Assembly (NCBI RefSeq): GCF_019933235.1
Contig: NZ_CP082945.1
Coordinates: forward strand, 3,224,001 to 3,288,000
Direction: 5' to 3'
DNA: 64,000 bases
From: Streptomyces angustmyceticus
Lineage (GTDB): Bacteria; Actinomycetota; Actinomycetes; Streptomycetales; Streptomycetaceae
The notes beneath the pieces are model-generated. The model saw nothing but the letters and a program-made list of their open reading frames with translations. It searched no databases and was not told where the DNA came from. Positions within the stretch are counted from its first letter, which is position 1; each line of letters begins with the position of its first letter. The position numbers and the translations under genes are program-made. Shown piece after piece: positions 62,663-64,000 of the stretch.

Positions 62663-62892
62663 ACCGTCTCCGTATGACGTGGATGCATCCGAGCCCCCTC
62701 CCGGCCAGGACAGGCCGATGCATGGCCATGCGTCAGGGTGGCACGGGACCGGCTGTATCGCACGGATTCGCACAAGTCCGTTCAACCGGAAAGAACGTGC
62801 CGAGCCCGCCGAGATGCGCGTCGGCGCAGCTCAACGGGCTCTTGGGGAGGGTTCCGCCGGACGTGCGGAAAAGAATGCGGCTGAAACTGCTG

Positions 62893-63585
62893 TCAGCGCT
62901 TGGCGACAAACACATGGGCGGCGATCTCGGAGTCCAGTTCCGCGGCCTCGCCGCTGCTGCCGACCAGCACCCCGGCCGGCGACTCCGTCACGCTCACCAC
63001 GGCGCCCGGCTGCACCCCGGCCCGCCGGAGGGTGTACATCAGCTGGGCGTCCGCCTGGATCGGCTCGCCGATGCGGCGCACCACGGCCGTCTTGCCGTCG
63101 GCCCCGGCGTCCAGATCCATCAGGCTCACCATGCCGGCGTCCAGGAACGGGTCGCCCCCGGCCGTCTCGCCCAGCTCCTCCAGCCCCGGGATGGGGTTGC
63201 CGTACGGCGACTCCGTCGGGTGCCGCAGCAGCTCCACGACGCGGCGCTCGACCGCCTCGCTCATGACGTGCTCCCAGCGGCAGGCCTCGGCGTGCACCTG
63301 CTCCCATTCGAGCCCGATGACGTCGACGAGCAGGCATTCGGCGAGGCGGTGCTTGCGCATCACCCGGGTCGCCAGCCGGCGGCCCTCCTCCGTCAGCTCC
63401 AGATGCCGGTCACCCGCGACCGTCAGCAGCCCGTCCCGCTCCATGCGCGCCACGGTCTGGCTCACCGTCGGGCCGCTCTGTTCGAGCCGCTCCGCGATGC
63501 GGGCGCGCATGGGCACCACACCCTCCTCTTCCAGTTCGAGGATGGTGCGGAGATACATCTCCGTGGTGTCGATCAGTCCGGACAT
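62893..63585 (-). CDS. dmdR1: DtxR/IdeR-family iron-dependent regulator
   Basis: This 230-aa protein has the DtxR helix-turn-helix (IAERLEQSGPTVSQTVARMERDGLL), the dimerisation and metal-binding region (MRKHRLAECLLVDVIGLEWEQVHAEACRWEHVMSEAV with Glu, Cys and His ligands) and a C-terminal SH3-like FeoA domain (GVQPGAVVSVTESPAGVLVG). It represses siderophore and iron-uptake genes when Fe(II) is sufficient. The length and N-terminus (MSGLIDTTEMYLRTILELEEEG) closely resemble Streptomyces DmdR1 as I remember it; the symbol is by similarity and DmdR2 is not excluded. A damage-type promoter motif lies at 63625-63647. A 232-codon ORF runs antiparallel over the whole gene; see findings. Confidence 0.92.
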   Translation of the reverse strand: MSGLIDTTEMYLRTILELEEEGVVPMRARIAERLEQSGPTVSQTVARMERDGLLTVAGDRHLELTEEGRRLATRVMRKHRLAECLLVDVIGLEWEQVHAEACRWEHVMSEAVERRVVELLRHPTESPYGNPIPGLEELGETAGGDPFLDAGMVSLMDLDAGADGKTAVVRRIGEPIQADAQLMYTLRRAGVQPGAVVSVTESPAGVLVGSSGEAAELDSEIAAHVFVAKR

Positions 63586-63624
63586 GCGTGCCCCTTGATG
63601 TGTGGTGCGGTGGCCCTGGACTCA

Positions 63625-63647
63625 ATTCTGACGCATCCCACCGACAA
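63625..63647 (-). promoter_or_regulatory. PafBC/RecA-NDp-like motif upstream of the DtxR-family gene
   Basis: The minus strand reads TTGTCGGTG (63647-63639), 8 nt, CAGAAT (63630-63625). The upstream box is a perfect match to TTGTCRGTG and the spacing is exact; the -10 has C for the first T, as at the MoxR operon. The 5' leader would be about 35 nt. Confidence 0.55.
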
Positions 63648-63779
63648 CGGAGCCGCCTCGTCGGTGCGCGCGACCCTCCCGGCCGTATTGACAGGGCACA
63701 GGTCCAGACCGCAACGTGATCCGCGCCACTGATCAGATACGACGAGATACGACTGATCCGACGAGAGGGGCCCGCGTCC

Positions 63780-64000
63780 ATGGCTCAGAGCGACCGGAGC
63801 GACCGGCCGGCCGGGAAGTTCTTCGACGCCGCGATCGACCTGCTGCGCCAGGTCCGCGACGAAGAGGGCGACCGGATCACCGCGGCCGGGCACCTGATCG
63901 CGGACACCGTGGCGGCGGGCGGCCGGGTCTTCTCCTTCGGCGCCGGGCACTCCTCGCTCCCCGCACAGGACACGGTCTACCGCGCGGGCGGCCTGGCGAT
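63780..64000 (+). CDS. SIS-domain phosphosugar-binding protein (partial)
   Basis: Only the first 73 codons are in the window. A leading helix (FFDAAIDLLRQVRDEEGDRITAAG) and the start of a sugar isomerase fold (GGRVFSFGAGHSSLPAQDTVYRAGGL) are typical of SIS-domain proteins annotated as tagatose/N-acetylglucosamine-related sugar isomerases. The ATG is preceded by GAGAGGGG. It is divergent from the DtxR-family gene; the shared 194-bp gap contains tandem AGATACGAC repeats flanked by ACTGATC, possible operator sites. The substrate cannot be judged from this fragment. Confidence 0.88.
   Translation, partial: MAQSDRSDRPAGKFFDAAIDLLRQVRDEEGDRITAAGHLIADTVAAGGRVFSFGAGHSSLPAQDTVYRAGGLA

Larger units (their letters stand above)
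62398..62892. other. Intergenic region between the hydrolase and the DtxR-family regulator
   Basis: This 495-bp region contains the hydrolase promoter with a LexA-like box (62441-62456), further CGTTCGA elements near 62485, and the perfect hairpin at 62629-62662 that can end the regulator transcript. The rest holds no gene I can support. Confidence 0.5.

Overview
The window is about 73% GC (estimated by eye), gene-dense on both strands, with strong third-position GC bias, GTG/TTG starts and many 4-base ATGA/GTGA overlaps. Together with a DmdR-type iron regulator, paired secreted NlpC/P60 hydrolases behind a c-di-AMP riboswitch, PspC-type envelope signalling and TTA codons confined to two genes, this points to a Streptomyces (or close relative) chromosome. 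I see no rRNA, tRNA, CRISPR array, insertion sequence or biosynthetic cluster. It looks like core or conserved genome rather than an island.

Layout. (1) 0-9 kb: a divergent five-gene cluster. The left arm encodes a MoxR AAA+ ATPase, a DUF5682 protein and a VWA protein, translationally coupled. The right arm encodes a SWIM zinc-finger protein and a DUF5691 protein. The 167-bp gap between the arms carries two inverted copies of the RecA-independent DNA-damage promoter motif (PafBC type), and the right-hand copy implies a leaderless SWIM mRNA. (2) 9-19 kb: an isobutyryl-CoA mutase B12 subunit, a lipase-like hydrolase, an M23 peptidase, the PcrA/UvrD helicase (again with a PafBC-type promoter), and two 378-residue NlpC/P60 peptidoglycan hydrolases. 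The first hydrolase lies behind a ydaO riboswitch. (3) 19-31 kb: an esterase, a PspC-fused histidine kinase with its LuxR regulator, a Ser/Thr kinase, a second PspC protein, DoxX, and membrane proteins. (4) 31-42 kb: class II aldolase, guaA, a chorismate mutase preceded by what looks like a Phe/Tyr leader-peptide attenuator, an LAETG surface protein, a GMC oxidoreductase with an aldehyde dehydrogenase, and a Ser/Thr kinase. (5) 42-51 kb: membrane proteins, an XRE regulator with a small TTA-containing protein, a second two-component system, and a STAS / ECF sigma / anti-sigma group whose anti-sigma gene carries an apparent one-base frameshift. (6) 51-64 kb: purU, a solute-binding lipoprotein, a membrane protein with repeated EAT-LIPP motifs, a second XRE regulator, a primase-polymerase-like protein, an ABC exporter, a TTA-containing hydrolase with a LexA-like box, the DtxR-family regulator, and the start of a SIS-domain gene.

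Common themes are cell-envelope maintenance (NlpC/P60, M23, PspC signalling, LAETG protein, Ser/Thr kinases) and genome-damage response (PafBC-type motifs at the MoxR/SWIM cluster, pcrA and possibly the iron regulator; a LexA-like box at 62.4 kb). The strongest candidates for under-described biology are the damage-promoter-driven MoxR-DUF5682-VWA / SWIM-DUF5691 cluster and the leader peptide plus hairpin upstream of the chorismate mutase.
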